A DNA stretch of 64,000 nucleotides from Cupriavidus pinatubonensis (GTDB taxonomy: Bacteria > Pseudomonadota > Gammaproteobacteria > Burkholderiales > Burkholderiaceae), in the NCBI RefSeq assembly GCF_019602855.1, contig NZ_CP080766.1, forward strand, positions 744,001 through 808,000. The letters are read 5' to 3'. The translations under genes were made by a program, and so were the position numbers. The notes beneath the pieces are model-generated. The model saw nothing but the letters and a program-made list of their open reading frames with translations, had not been told where the DNA came from and made no database searches. Shown here one piece after another: positions 9,259-17,817 of this stretch (position 1 is its first letter; every line of letters begins with the position of its first letter).

Positions 9259-10290
9259 TTATTCGGCCTTGATGTCGTATTCGCGGATCAGCTTTGCCCA
9301 CGCGGCCGTTTCTTCACGGATGCGCGCGGCGAGCGCATCAGGCGTGCTGGCGATAGGCTCCATGCCCTGGCGCTGAAGCTCGGCCCGTACGACAGTGGTG
9401 CCCAGCAATGCGCGCACCTCGGATGCAAGGCTGTCCACCGCCGCGGCTGGCGTCGCACGCGGCACAACCAGCGCATACCAGGAACTGACATCGATACCTG
9501 TCACGCCCTGCTCGGCCAGCGACGGTACGTCGGGCGCCGCCGGCGAACGCTTCGACTGCGTCACCGCCAGCGCGCGCAGCTTGCCCGACTGGATAAACGG
9601 CGCGAGCGTCGGCCACGTACCCAGCAGCACCGGCACCTGCCCGCCCACCACGTCATTAAGCGCCTGCGTGGTGCCCTTGTACGGCACGTGCATCAGCGTC
9701 ACGTTGGCCTTGTGCCGGAACAACTCGCCCGCCAGATGCAGGCCGCTGCCGACACCGGGGCTCGCATAACCCATCGGTGAACCCGCCTGTGCCGATTGCC
9801 GCGCAAGCCGAATCAGATCCTGCACAGAGTTCGCCTTGACCGACGGATGCACGGCCAGCACGTTGGGCGAACTCGCGAGCAGCGACACTGGCCGGAAATC
9901 GCGCTCCACCTGATAGGACAGCGCCGGGAACAGCGTCGGGTTGATGGTCAGGTTGCCGGCAGGCACAACCAGCAGCGTGCAGCCATCGCCCGCGGCACGG
10001 CGCACGGCGTCGATGCCGATATTGCCGTTCGCACCGGGCTTGTTGTCGACGATGTAGGGAACGTCCGCGTGCCGCTGCTGCAGCCCATGCGAGAGTGTGC
10101 GCGCCAGCTGGTCAGCCGGGCCGCCCGCCGGGAACGGCACGACGATGCGCACATTGGCGCAGGCGGCTTCGGCATGCTGCATGGCCATGCCGGCCGTTGC
10201 CAGCAGGGTTGTCGCCACGGTGGTGAGCCAGCGGCGCCGGGTACAGGTAACGGACATCTTTTTGCGGGGGCTGGTGTTGCTTTGCTGCAT
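9259..10290 (-). CDS. Bug/TctC-type periplasmic solute-binding protein
   Basis: A 343-residue extracytoplasmic receptor of the tripartite tricarboxylate transporter family, which captures organic acids in the periplasm. After the first methionine, basic residues (KKMSVTCTRRR) and a hydrophobic stretch ending at AEA give a signal peptide. The family motifs are VPFPAGGPADQLAR, VDNKPGANGNIGI and HVPYKGTTQALNDVVGGQV. A start at 10257 (MSVTCTRRR) is also plausible. The upstream IclR gene ends 12 bp before it, so they are likely co-transcribed. No TctA/TctB membrane subunits are encoded nearby, as is usual for these receptors in Burkholderiales. Confidence 0.92.
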   Translation of the reverse strand: MQQSNTSPRKKMSVTCTRRRWLTTVATTLLATAGMAMQHAEAACANVRIVVPFPAGGPADQLARTLSHGLQQRHADVPYIVDNKPGANGNIGIDAVRRAAGDGCTLLVVPAGNLTINPTLFPALSYQVERDFRPVSLLASSPNVLAVHPSVKANSVQDLIRLARQSAQAGSPMGYASPGVGSGLHLAGELFRHKANVTLMHVPYKGTTQALNDVVGGQVPVLLGTWPTLAPFIQSGKLRALAVTQSKRSPAAPDVPSLAEQGVTGIDVSSWYALVVPRATPAAAVDSLASEVRALLGTTVVRAELQRQGMEPIASTPDALAARIREETAAWAKLIREYDIKAE

Positions 10291-10302
10291 GGTCTGTGTG
10301 CT

Positions 10303-11127
10303 TCAGCCGAGGCCAAACGGCCGCGGCGGTTCGGGCGGGCGGTAGTCGAGCAGCCGCGACAGTTCCGCGGCAGCACCCCTGACCATTTCCACCATATTGT
10401 CCAGTTGATCCGGGTCGATGCGCGAAGCGGGAATGGTTGCCCCGAGCGCCGCCACCACCTTGCCAGTACGGTCGCGCACCGGCGCGGCGATGGTCGAGAT
10501 GCTGGCCTCGAAGAAACCTTCCTGCAGCACATAGCCGCGTTCGCGGTCACGCTGGACCATGTCGTAGAGTTCCTCGACCGTGCGCGGCGTGCTATCCGAG
10601 AACACTTCGAGGTGCGATTCGGGATACAGCGCGCGCAGTTCGTCGAGCGACAGGTCTTCGAGCAGCACGCGTCCGAGCACCGTCGCATGCGCCGGCAGCC
10701 GCGTGCCGACGTTGACCGTGCTCGCAAACGGGCGCGGCGCCACGGATTTTGCGACATAGACGATCGAGCGTCCGTCGCGCACGACGAGATTGCACGGGTA
10801 GTGGATTTCATCGCGCAAGCGGTCCAGCAGCGGACGACCCAGCTCGGTCAGTTCCAGCGAGGCGAGGTAGTCAAAGCCGAGCCGCAGCACCGCCATGCCG
10901 AGGCGGAATTCCCGGCCGCCATCAGTGCGTTCGACAAAGCCCATCATCTCGAGCGTGGCCAGCAGCCGGAAAACCGTCGAGCGCGGCACCTTCAGGCGCC
11001 GCGCCAGCTCGGCGGCCGACAGCGTGCGCTCGCGGCTGCTGAATTCCCCCAGCAACCGCAGGCCGCGCTCCAGCCCGGGCACGATGTACTTGTCCTGGGC
11101 GTCTTCGGGCGGCGATTCGGTGGTCAT
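10303..11127 (-). CDS. IclR-family regulator (PcaR/PobR-like), paralogue of the one at 38844-39701
   Basis: A 274-residue IclR regulator with N-terminal winged helix (YIVPGLERGLRLLGEF, then VPRSTVFRLLATLEMMGFVE) and a C-terminal effector domain (YPCNLVVRDGRSIVYVAK, GTRLPAHATVLGRVLLED). It resembles activators and repressors of aromatic-acid pathways. It is strikingly similar, roughly four residues in five, to the IclR protein at 38844-39701, and 50 bases at 10622-10671 are identical to 39178-39227. It precedes a Bug receptor gene with a 12-bp gap and lies just beyond the terminator of the molybdenum hydroxylase operon. It is one of three candidates for the regulator of the four linked promoters described in the findings. 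Confidence 0.92.
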   Translation of the reverse strand: MTTESPPEDAQDKYIVPGLERGLRLLGEFSSRERTLSAAELARRLKVPRSTVFRLLATLEMMGFVERTDGGREFRLGMAVLRLGFDYLASLELTELGRPLLDRLRDEIHYPCNLVVRDGRSIVYVAKSVAPRPFASTVNVGTRLPAHATVLGRVLLEDLSLDELRALYPESHLEVFSDSTPRTVEELYDMVQRDRERGYVLQEGFFEASISTIAAPVRDRTGKVVAALGATIPASRIDPDQLDNMVEMVRGAAAELSRLLDYRPPEPPRPFGLG

Positions 11128-11275
11128 GGTCTGTCTCTGCTATGGCGTGTTTTGGCGTTCTGGACGTGCTTCGGGTGCCTTGCGGTGCGGTTTTCCACTG
11201 CCGCATGCATCCGTAACTGTCCCATATATCACGCCTGAGCCCCGTCGGGTACCCGTCACGTCGACAAACCCCGCA

Positions 11276-11302
11276 TGGCGACGGGTTGTCCGCCCGTCGC
11301 CA
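11276..11302 (-). terminator. terminator of the molybdenum hydroxylase operon
   Basis: TGGCGACGGG at 11276-11285 pairs perfectly over 10 bp with CCCGTCGCCA at 11293-11302 around a 7-base loop, 15 bp past the stop of the CoxG-like gene. It separates the operon from the IclR/Bug pair. Confidence 0.6.
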
Positions 11303-11317
11303 CACGTTCCCCCACCC

Positions 11318-12082
11318 TTACTTCAGATAGTCCCGCAGCCAGGCGGCGCACTGCTCGCCATGCTGGGCCGGCCAGCGCACGACGATGGTCTCGTCGCGAC
11401 GGCGCAGTTCCACGCAGATGTCCGAGACCGGACCGCGCTGCACCGGCGCACGCCCGAACAGCCGCGACAGGAAGCCGCCGTTGCCACCGCCGTGGCCGTT
11501 ACCGTTCCAGACCGGCGCGCTCGCCGCGTGTCCGTTGTGCGCGGCGACCGATGCAGGCGCCGCCGCCGGCATGGCAGCAGGTGCCGTTGCGGCCGGCGTC
11601 GCAGCCGGAACCGCTGCCGCCACGGCCTGCCCGGCCTGCGGCGACAACCGCGCGAGCAGGTTGGCGCCGAACTCGTCCCACATCCGGTCAGCCTTGGTCT
11701 TCATCACGCTCAGGCCGAAGGTACCGAGCCGGCCCAGCACATCGACCTGCACCTTGATACGCAACTGCGTGGAACCGTCCTCCTGCTCCGTCAGGAACAT
11801 CTCGCTCGTCTGGCGCAGCGAACTCGCCACCGAGGCATCCTCGCCGGTGCCTTCGGTACGCAGGTAGTGCGGCGCGCGCGTCTCGACGATTTTCGTATGC
11901 AGGCGGAAGCGTGCGTTGATGAACGCGATCTTCACCGCCATATGCGCGATGTACTCGACATCGCTGATGACCTCGATCGATTCCATGCCGGGCACGCAGG
12001 CGCCCATCACGTTCGGGTCAAGCATCAGTTCCCACACGCGTGCCGGCGGCACCGCGGTGACCAGGGTCTTTTCAATTTCCAC
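11318..12082 (-). CDS. CoxG-like SRPBCC protein
   Basis: A 254-residue protein of the CoxG (SRPBCC/polyketide-cyclase fold) family, often encoded with molybdenum hydroxylases and thought to help recruit them to the membrane. Residues 1-150 or so form the SRPBCC domain (EIEKTLVTAVPPARVWELML, then CVPGMESIEVI). An Ala/Pro/Gly-rich linker follows, and a tail with FLSRLFGRAP. I chose the GTG at 12082, which overlaps the end of the small-subunit gene by 11 bases; the codons upstream in this frame give no family residues. It is the last gene of the operon and is followed by a hairpin. Confidence 0.85.
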   Translation of the reverse strand: MEIEKTLVTAVPPARVWELMLDPNVMGACVPGMESIEVISDVEYIAHMAVKIAFINARFRLHTKIVETRAPHYLRTEGTGEDASVASSLRQTSEMFLTEQEDGSTQLRIKVQVDVLGRLGTFGLSVMKTKADRMWDEFGANLLARLSPQAGQAVAAAVPAATPAATAPAAMPAAAPASVAAHNGHAASAPVWNGNGHGGGNGGFLSRLFGRAPVQRGPVSDICVELRRRDETIVVRWPAQHGEQCAAWLRDYLK

Positions 12083-12548
12083 GCATTTTCTCCGCGGCGG
12101 ACAGGATGGATTCGACGATGCCGACATAGCCCGTGCAGCGGCACAGGTTGCCGTTCAGGCCGTGGCGGACTTCCTCTTCCGTTGGGTTGGGGTTGTTGGC
12201 CAGCAGCGCGCACGACGTCATCAGGAAGCCCGGCGTGCAGTAGCCACACTGCAGCCCGCCGCACTCCATGAAGCACTGCTGCAGCGGATGCAGCTCGCCG
12301 TCTGCGGCCAGGCCTTCGACGGTCATCACGTGGCGGCCACGCACCTGCGCGGCCAGCATCAGGCAGGACTTGACGGCCTCGCCATCCACCAGCACCGTGC
12401 AGGCGCCGCAGATGCCGGTTTCGCAGCCGCGCTTGGTGCCGGTCAAGTTCAGGTCGTCGCGCAGCAGGTCGGACAGCATGCGCCGTGCGGGGACCTCGAC
12501 GGTATGTTCTTCACCGTTGACGGTGACATCGATGGTGACTTTGTTCAT
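12072..12548 (-). CDS. molybdenum hydroxylase small subunit, two [2Fe-2S] clusters (CoxS type)
   Basis: A 158-residue iron-sulfur subunit of a xanthine-dehydrogenase-family enzyme. The plant-ferredoxin-type cluster is bound by CETGICGACTVLVDG and a downstream Cys (KSCLML), and the second by CGYCTPGFLM and LCRCTGYVGI. Length and motif order match the family. It passes electrons from the molybdenum site to the FAD subunit. The start is 9 bp after the medium-subunit stop and the end overlaps the CoxG-like gene, so translation of the four genes is probably coupled. Confidence 0.95.
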   Translation of the reverse strand: MNKVTIDVTVNGEEHTVEVPARRMLSDLLRDDLNLTGTKRGCETGICGACTVLVDGEAVKSCLMLAAQVRGRHVMTVEGLAADGELHPLQQCFMECGGLQCGYCTPGFLMTSCALLANNPNPTEEEVRHGLNGNLCRCTGYVGIVESILSAAEKMRGN

Positions 12549-12557
12549 GGCGACTCC

Positions 12558-13424
12558 TCAGTCCGCGGCCACGCCGAACAGATCGGCGATGGTGCGGCGT
12601 GCGCCCGTGCGCACGATATGGCGGCGGAAATCCTCCGTGCCGCGCATGTCCGATACCGCGTTGATGTCGGCGGCGACGATGTCGGCAGCCTCGGCCGCCA
12701 GCTCCGCAGTCACGGTCTTGCCGGACAGCAGCGACTCGGCGCGGTGCAGGCGCGCCGGGATGGGCGTGGAGGCACCGACCGCTAGACGCGCCTCCACGCA
12801 GAAGCCGCCCTCGCGCCGCACCGACAGCGCCACGCTGGCGAGCGGCCGGTGTTCCGCGGCCGTGCGCAGGAAGCGCGCGTAGCGTCCATCCGCGCCGGCC
12901 GCCGGCGCAGGCAAGCGGATCTCGGTCACGATCTCGCCCGGCGTCAGTGCGGTGACGTAGTAATCGACGAGGAAATCCTCGATCGCCAGCACACGCTCGC
13001 CGCCCGGGCCGCTCAGCACGATCTGCGCACCGAGCGCCATCAGGCAGCCGGGCGGATCGGTGGCCGGATCGGCATAGCAAAGGTTGCCGCCGATCGTCCC
13101 CTGATTACGCACCTGCGGATTCGCCACGCGCGAAGCCATGCTCGCCAGCATCGGGTAATGCGCCTGCACGATCGGCGAACGCGCGACTTCCGCATGCAGG
13201 GTCAGCGCACCGATGCGCAGTCCCTGCTTCGGATCGAACGTGATGCCGCGCAGCGCATCGAGCCCGCCGAGATAGACCACATGGCTCGGTGTCACCATGC
13301 GCTGGCGCATACCAAGCATCAGCGCCGTGCCGCCCGCATACGCGCGGCAGTTGTCCCCGAGGTCGGCCAGCATGCGGCTGGCTTCGCCGACCGTAGCCGG
13401 CTCCAGGAATTCGAAATCACGCAT
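12558..13424 (-). CDS. molybdenum hydroxylase FAD-binding medium subunit (CoxM type)
   Basis: A 288-residue FAD-binding subunit. AGGTALML near residue 33 and the TIGGNLCYADPATDPP segment are the two FAD pyrophosphate motifs of the family. The ATG at 13424 lies in the last codons of the large-subunit gene (8-base overlap, ATGCGTGA). At 288 residues there seems no room for the extra cluster insertion described for the 4-hydroxybenzoyl-CoA reductase beta subunit, which argues against that reductase. The subunit sends electrons from the iron-sulfur chain to an acceptor. Confidence 0.93.
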   Translation of the reverse strand: MRDFEFLEPATVGEASRMLADLGDNCRAYAGGTALMLGMRQRMVTPSHVVYLGGLDALRGITFDPKQGLRIGALTLHAEVARSPIVQAHYPMLASMASRVANPQVRNQGTIGGNLCYADPATDPPGCLMALGAQIVLSGPGGERVLAIEDFLVDYYVTALTPGEIVTEIRLPAPAAGADGRYARFLRTAAEHRPLASVALSVRREGGFCVEARLAVGASTPIPARLHRAESLLSGKTVTAELAAEAADIVAADINAVSDMRGTEDFRRHIVRTGARRTIADLFGVAAD

Positions 13425-15714
13425 GGGCGCTCTCCTTCTCCATCTCTTCGCGCTCGCGCAATGCGGCCAGCACCTTCTCGGGCGTGATCGGCAGCGAATG
13501 GATGCGCACACCGACCGCGTGATACACCGCGTTGGCAATCGCCGCCGCGCCGGGCAGGATTGCCGTCTCGCTTGCGCCCTTGGCGCCGAACGGGCCATTG
13601 GGATCGTTCGACTCGACGAGATCGGTGCGCAGCATCGGCAGCGCATCGGCCGTGGCCATGGTGTAGTCGGCGAAGTTGCCGTTCTGCAGCCGGCCGTCTT
13701 CGTAGCGCAGGTGCTCGTAGAGCGTCCAGCCGATTGCCTGCACCGTGGCACCGTGCGTCTGGCCGTGCACCGCGAGCGGGTTGATGGCCTTGCCGCAGTC
13801 ATCGGCGACAAAGCTGTCGATCACGGTCACGCGGCCCGTGCAGGTATCGACCTCCACTTCCACCGCCTGCGCCGCGAACGAATAGGCGGGCGCAATGTTG
13901 CCGTAGTAGTTGGCGTCGTGCATCACGGTGGGCGCGTCATAGGTGGCGCGCACATGGATGCCCTCGCCGCCATGGCGGAAGATATGGAGCCGTGCGATTT
14001 CAGCGAGCGTGGCCGACTTGTCCGGCTGGCCCGGCACGCTGATGCGGCCATCGGCAAACACCAGGCTGTCCGCATCCACGCCGAACTTCTCGGCCGCCAG
14101 CGCCATCACCTTCTGCTTCGCTTCGCGCGCAGCACGCAGCACGGCATTGCCCGAGATGATCGTCACGCGCGACGCCAGCGAGCCCAGGCAGAACGGCGAG
14201 GTATCGGTATCCGGCGCCATCACGGTCACGTGCGACAGCGGAATGCCCATCTCCTGCGCGCAGATCTGACTCAGCATCGTGTTGGCGCCCTGCCCCATGT
14301 CGCATTCGCTGGTCTGCAGCATCACGCGGCCATCTTCATTGAGCTTGAGCAGGATGGTCGAGCCATCCCAGTTGCCGAGCGTGCGGTTGCCGCTGACGTG
14401 CATCGCGGCGGCGATGCCCACGCCGCGCCGGCGCGTGCCGGTGCCACGCGGGGCCTCTCGCTTCGCATCCCAGCCGATTGCCTTGCGCGTCATCTCCAGG
14501 CATTCCTGCATGCCCGTGCTGCCGATCTGCCAGCCATGCACGCTGGTCTCGCCGCGGCCGATCGCATTGCGCTTGTGCACCTCAATCGGGTCCATGCCGA
14601 TCATCCCTGCCAGCACCGTCAGATGGCAGTTCAGCGGGAACTGCATCTGTTGCCCACCGAAGCCGCGGAATGCACCTCGCGGCGGGTTGTTGGTGTACGC
14701 GAGCACCGCATGCGATCGCACGTTGGTCACGCGATGCATGTTGTCGCTGCGCATGGCGCTGACGTGCATGACGTCGCCGGCCAGGCCCGCATACGCGCCG
14801 CACTCGGCCGTGATACGGACATCCTTGGCCACGATCATGCCGTTGGCCGACAGGCCGATGCGCAGCCACACCTTTGCCGGCACGCTTGCGCGCGCGCCCT
14901 GGAAATCTTCGAGGCGGTTGTTGACCATCCGCACCGGGCGATCGAGCTTCGTCGCCAGGAACGCGCAGATCAGGCTGTTGTTCTCCTCGACGATCTTCGC
15001 GCCGAAGCCGCCGCCCGTAGTCGCCTGCACCACGCGGATTGTCGAGGCCGGACGGTCGAGCGCCTCTGCCAGGCGGCTGCGCGCGAGGAACACCGACTGC
15101 GTCGACGCGTACACCGTCAGGCGCCCGTTGCCGTCCTGCGTCGCGACGGAGGCCATCGGCTCCAGATAGCCCGGGTACTGCGAATGCATGTCGTACGTGG
15201 CCTCGTACACCGCGGCGGCCTCGGCAAAACCGGCCTCCACGTCGCCGCGCTCGATATGCATCTCATGGCCGATATTGCGCGTGCCGGCATGGACTTCCGG
15301 CGCCCCGTCGGCCAGGGCAGCCTCGGGGCTCAGCAGCGCAGGCAGTTCCTCGTACGCGACGCGGATCAGGTCGAGCGCATCGCGCGCGATTTCCTCGCTG
15401 ACCGCGACCACGGCCGCCACTTCCTCGCCGACGTGGCGCACCACGCCGACAGCGAGGATGCGCTGCTCCTTGCGGTGCGGCCCCCACAGGCGCGTGGGCG
15501 TATCGCGCCCGGTCACCACCAGCTTGACACCGGGCAGCGCCTTCGCCGCCGCGGTATCGATGCTGACGATGCGCGCATGCGGGTGCGGGCTGCGCAGCAC
15601 CTTCGCATGCAGCATGCCGGGTAGCTTGATATCGCCGGCATACTGCGCGCGTCCCATGACCTTCTCCCGCGCGGTCACCTGCGGCGTGGACGCTCCCACG
15701 ATGGACTCGCTCAT
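13417..15714 (-). CDS. molybdenum hydroxylase large (molybdopterin-binding) subunit
   Basis: A 765-residue catalytic subunit of a xanthine-oxidase-family hydroxylase, which adds a water-derived hydroxyl to a carbon, typically next to nitrogen in a ring or on an aldehyde. Motifs include TTGGGFGAKI, RGAFRGFGGQQMQFP, ECDMGQGANTMLSQI and, near the C-terminus, GPFGAKGASETA with the catalytic glutamate. The CO-dehydrogenase active-site loop (AYRCSFR type) is absent, so this is not a CODH despite the CoxG neighbour. I chose the ATG at 15714, preceded by AGGAGG at 6 bases; a start at 15741 would add nine residues. Substrate unknown. It follows a Bug receptor gene by 46 bp in the same operon. Confidence 0.93.
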   Translation of the reverse strand: MSESIVGASTPQVTAREKVMGRAQYAGDIKLPGMLHAKVLRSPHPHARIVSIDTAAAKALPGVKLVVTGRDTPTRLWGPHRKEQRILAVGVVRHVGEEVAAVVAVSEEIARDALDLIRVAYEELPALLSPEAALADGAPEVHAGTRNIGHEMHIERGDVEAGFAEAAAVYEATYDMHSQYPGYLEPMASVATQDGNGRLTVYASTQSVFLARSRLAEALDRPASTIRVVQATTGGGFGAKIVEENNSLICAFLATKLDRPVRMVNNRLEDFQGARASVPAKVWLRIGLSANGMIVAKDVRITAECGAYAGLAGDVMHVSAMRSDNMHRVTNVRSHAVLAYTNNPPRGAFRGFGGQQMQFPLNCHLTVLAGMIGMDPIEVHKRNAIGRGETSVHGWQIGSTGMQECLEMTRKAIGWDAKREAPRGTGTRRRGVGIAAAMHVSGNRTLGNWDGSTILLKLNEDGRVMLQTSECDMGQGANTMLSQICAQEMGIPLSHVTVMAPDTDTSPFCLGSLASRVTIISGNAVLRAAREAKQKVMALAAEKFGVDADSLVFADGRISVPGQPDKSATLAEIARLHIFRHGGEGIHVRATYDAPTVMHDANYYGNIAPAYSFAAQAVEVEVDTCTGRVTVIDSFVADDCGKAINPLAVHGQTHGATVQAIGWTLYEHLRYEDGRLQNGNFADYTMATADALPMLRTDLVESNDPNGPFGAKGASETAILPGAAAIANAVYHAVGVRIHSLPITPEKVLAALREREEMEKESAHA

Positions 15715-15760
15715 GCCCGCCTCCTGCGTCTTGTGTTGCATGGATCTGCTGCGCCTTGCG

Positions 15761-16747
15761 TCATTCCGCCGAGATGCCCATGTCGCGGATCACCCTGCCC
15801 AGGCGCTCATAGTCCGAAGCATTGACCTTGTCGAGCGCCGAGGGCGCACCGCCGACCGGAATCGCGCCGAACGTGGCCATCTTCTCGGTGACGTCCGGCA
15901 GCCTGATCACTTCATTGAGCTGCTCGTTGAGGACCTTCACCACCTCGGCGGGCGTGCCCTTGGGCGCCATCACGCCGTGCCAGGCGCCGACCACCACGTC
16001 CTTGTAGCCAAGCTCCGCCAGCGTCGGCACATTGGGCAGCAGCGCCGAGCGCTTGGCGTCGGTGATCGCCAGCGGAATCAGCTTGCCGGTGTTGATGTAC
16101 TGCGCGACCGGACCCAGCGTCACGTACGCGAAGCTCACATGGCCGGCCACCACGTCATTGACGGCCGGCGCCACACCCTTGTACGGCACGTGCTGGATCT
16201 TCACGCCCGCGGCACGGTTCAGCATCTCGCCGGCGATGTGCATCGGCGAACCGGCACCCGGGCTGCCGTAGGTGAAGTTCTTGCCCGCCTTGGCCGCGGC
16301 GATCATCTCCGGCACCGTCTTGACGCCGGCCGCCGGGTTGGCCACCAGCAGCACCGCCTGCACCGCGGTCTGGATCACGGGTGTGAAGCCATGCAGCGGG
16401 TCATAGCTGGATGCCGGCGCGAGCTTGAGCACCATCGGCGCGAGCGTGAACGGGTTCGGCGTATAGAGCAGCGTGTAGCCGTCGGCCGGCGCACGGCTCA
16501 CGAAGGAAGTCCCGACCACGCCTGCCGCGCCGGGCCGGTTCTCCACGATCACCGGCTGCTTGAGGCGGGCCGACAGCTTGTCGGCATACAAGCGCGCCAT
16601 GGCGTCCGTATCGCCGCCCGGCGGATAGGCGACCACCATGGTCACGGTCTTGGTCGGATAGGCAGCGGCAGCGGCCGTGCTGCCCGCAGCAAGCGCCAGC
16701 GCTGCCATGGCAGTGGCAGCAAGGAAAAGTCGGCGGTCTCGTTTCAT
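15761..16747 (-). CDS. Bug/TctC-type periplasmic solute-binding protein
   Basis: A 328-residue solute receptor with a Sec signal peptide (MKRDRRLFLAATAMAALALA and a cleavage region rich in Ala) and family motifs VAYPPGGDTDAMAR, VENRPGAAGVVG and HVPYKGVAPAVNDVVAGHV. The ATG at 16747 has AGGAGC upstream. It is the first gene of the operon that continues into the molybdenum hydroxylase, so it very likely binds the substrate of that enzyme or a precursor. Its promoter region belongs to the four-promoter set. It resembles the Bug protein at 45387-46379, which is driven by another promoter of that set. Confidence 0.93.
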   Translation of the reverse strand: MKRDRRLFLAATAMAALALAAGSTAAAAAYPTKTVTMVVAYPPGGDTDAMARLYADKLSARLKQPVIVENRPGAAGVVGTSFVSRAPADGYTLLYTPNPFTLAPMVLKLAPASSYDPLHGFTPVIQTAVQAVLLVANPAAGVKTVPEMIAAAKAGKNFTYGSPGAGSPMHIAGEMLNRAAGVKIQHVPYKGVAPAVNDVVAGHVSFAYVTLGPVAQYINTGKLIPLAITDAKRSALLPNVPTLAELGYKDVVVGAWHGVMAPKGTPAEVVKVLNEQLNEVIRLPDVTEKMATFGAIPVGGAPSALDKVNASDYERLGRVIRDMGISAE

Positions 16748-16842
16748 CAACAGCTCCTGTGGGGGCGCTTCGCGGCGGGAGTCGGGTCGGTTGTGCTCAA
16801 CGCGAAGACAGGGTTGGCTCGATGGAAAACACCTCTGCGAGT

Positions 16843-16929
16843 GTTTCATTAGTAAAACGTATGTTCACATCAGGAACACACAGATATGCTAGGTCGCGTT
16901 TGTTGATGACTCAACTTACGTTAACCCCT
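16843..16929 (-). promoter_or_regulatory. promoter with GTTAAC box and tandem operators, Bug/molybdenum-hydroxylase operon
   Basis: Reading on the minus strand: a GTTAAC-centred box at 16920-16929, a weak -10 (TAGCAT, 16886-16891) whose midpoint is 34 bp from the box centre, then an inverted repeat TGTTC-N7-GAACA at 16862-16878 and the 16-bp operator GTTTTACTAATGAAAC at 16843-16858. The same 16 bases occur at 42587-42602. No good -35 is present, which suits an activator bound at the box. The operators would lie in the transcribed leader. Confidence 0.65.
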
Positions 16930-16931
16930 AA

Positions 16932-16962
16932 TTGACAATGGATGAGTTATGTTTTTCAAAAC
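16932..16962 (+). promoter_or_regulatory. possible divergent promoter elements for the MarR gene
   Basis: A perfect TTGACA lies at 16932-16937, next to the GTTAAC box of the opposite promoter, and a perfect palindrome GTTTTTCAAAAC at 16951-16962. A well-spaced -10 is not evident. The palindrome could be an autoregulatory site. Confidence 0.35.
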
Positions 16963-17094
16963 TAATATGACGAAGGCGCCGTATCCCGCGGCCACGGCGT
17001 CCGCCTATGAGACAATCTGGCGCCCTTCACGCCGCCTGGGCGCCTGCTCCGGCGCCGCGAAGCGTCCTCGAACCGCCTCAATCGGAAGGAATTC

Positions 17095-17619
17095 ATGACC
17101 CGAAACACCGGGCCCGCAACTGGCCAGCAGGCTCAGCCGCCCTCCCCCGCAGACGACAGCCCCTGGACCGACCTGGACGAGGCCGGCAACGGCCTGACGG
17201 TGGACAACTTCCTGACCACCATGCTCAGCCAGCTCATCACGCGACTGCGGAGCACGGTGACGCAGCCCTATGCCGAGCAATTCGGCCTGACCGTGCCGGA
17301 GTGGCGCATCCTGGCGCTGCTGGCGCACGCGCGGACCTTGCCGTTCTCCGAGCTCGTGGTGCAGTCCACCTCCGACAAGGCGCTGGTCAGCCGCACGCTG
17401 CGGCTACTGGAAGAGCGCGGGCTGGTGCATCTGGAAACGGAGGGGAATACGCCGCGCAAGAAACTCATCTGCAGCGTGACGGATGCCGGGATTGCCCTGC
17501 ATGACGAGGTAATGCCGCTCGCGCGACGCGGTCAGGCGGAGGTGATTCGGCAGTTGGCGCCCGAGGAGCGGCGGGCGGTGTATCTGGGGTTGAGGAAGCT
17601 GTTGAAGGGACAGGGATAG
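17095..17619 (+). CDS. MarR-family transcriptional regulator
   Basis: A 174-residue winged-helix regulator of the MarR family. A polar N-terminal extension of about 35 residues precedes the fold; the recognition region is VQSTSDKALVSRTLRLLEER with the wing at NTPRKKLICSVTDAG. It starts at an ATG with GGAAGGAA upstream. It is transcribed away from the Bug/molybdenum-hydroxylase operon, the usual place for a repressor of the divergent operon whose ligand is a pathway compound. It is therefore a strong candidate for binding the tandem operators at 16843-16878 and their copies near 42.6, 43.6 and 44.0 kb; this is inference. Confidence 0.9.
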   Translation: MTRNTGPATGQQAQPPSPADDSPWTDLDEAGNGLTVDNFLTTMLSQLITRLRSTVTQPYAEQFGLTVPEWRILALLAHARTLPFSELVVQSTSDKALVSRTLRLLEERGLVHLETEGNTPRKKLICSVTDAGIALHDEVMPLARRGQAEVIRQLAPEERRAVYLGLRKLLKGQG

Positions 17620-17642
17620 GGGCGTTCTTGGCGGACGCCCTT
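17618..17642 (+). terminator. hairpin at the end of the MarR gene
   Basis: AGGGGCGT (17618-17625) pairs with ACGCCCTT (17635-17642), with one G-T pair, immediately at the MarR stop codon and ending in TT. Confidence 0.4.
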
Positions 17643-17817
17643 CAGACCGGCGGTGGTTAGGCTGCCGCGGCTTCGATCCCTCGCCGACTTCGCCGATCCG
17701 GTCTGCAAGCGGGGCGAGCGAGGCTTTGCAGAGGCTCGGCAGTGCGTCAGCGCTTGTTGGCTTGCCACCAACACGGCGTCCGACTCCGTAGCGAGGCGCG
17801 GGATTTCACCCTGACGT

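Noticed and set aside
13297..15624. Long plus-strand open frame opposite the molybdenum hydroxylase large subunit
   Set aside because: Shadow of a clear family gene; no motifs and compositionally biased.
11318..15714. Aerobic CO dehydrogenase operon (coxLMS with coxG)
   Set aside because: The large subunit lacks the CODH active-site loop and has the more general hydroxylase motifs; coxDEF genes are absent.
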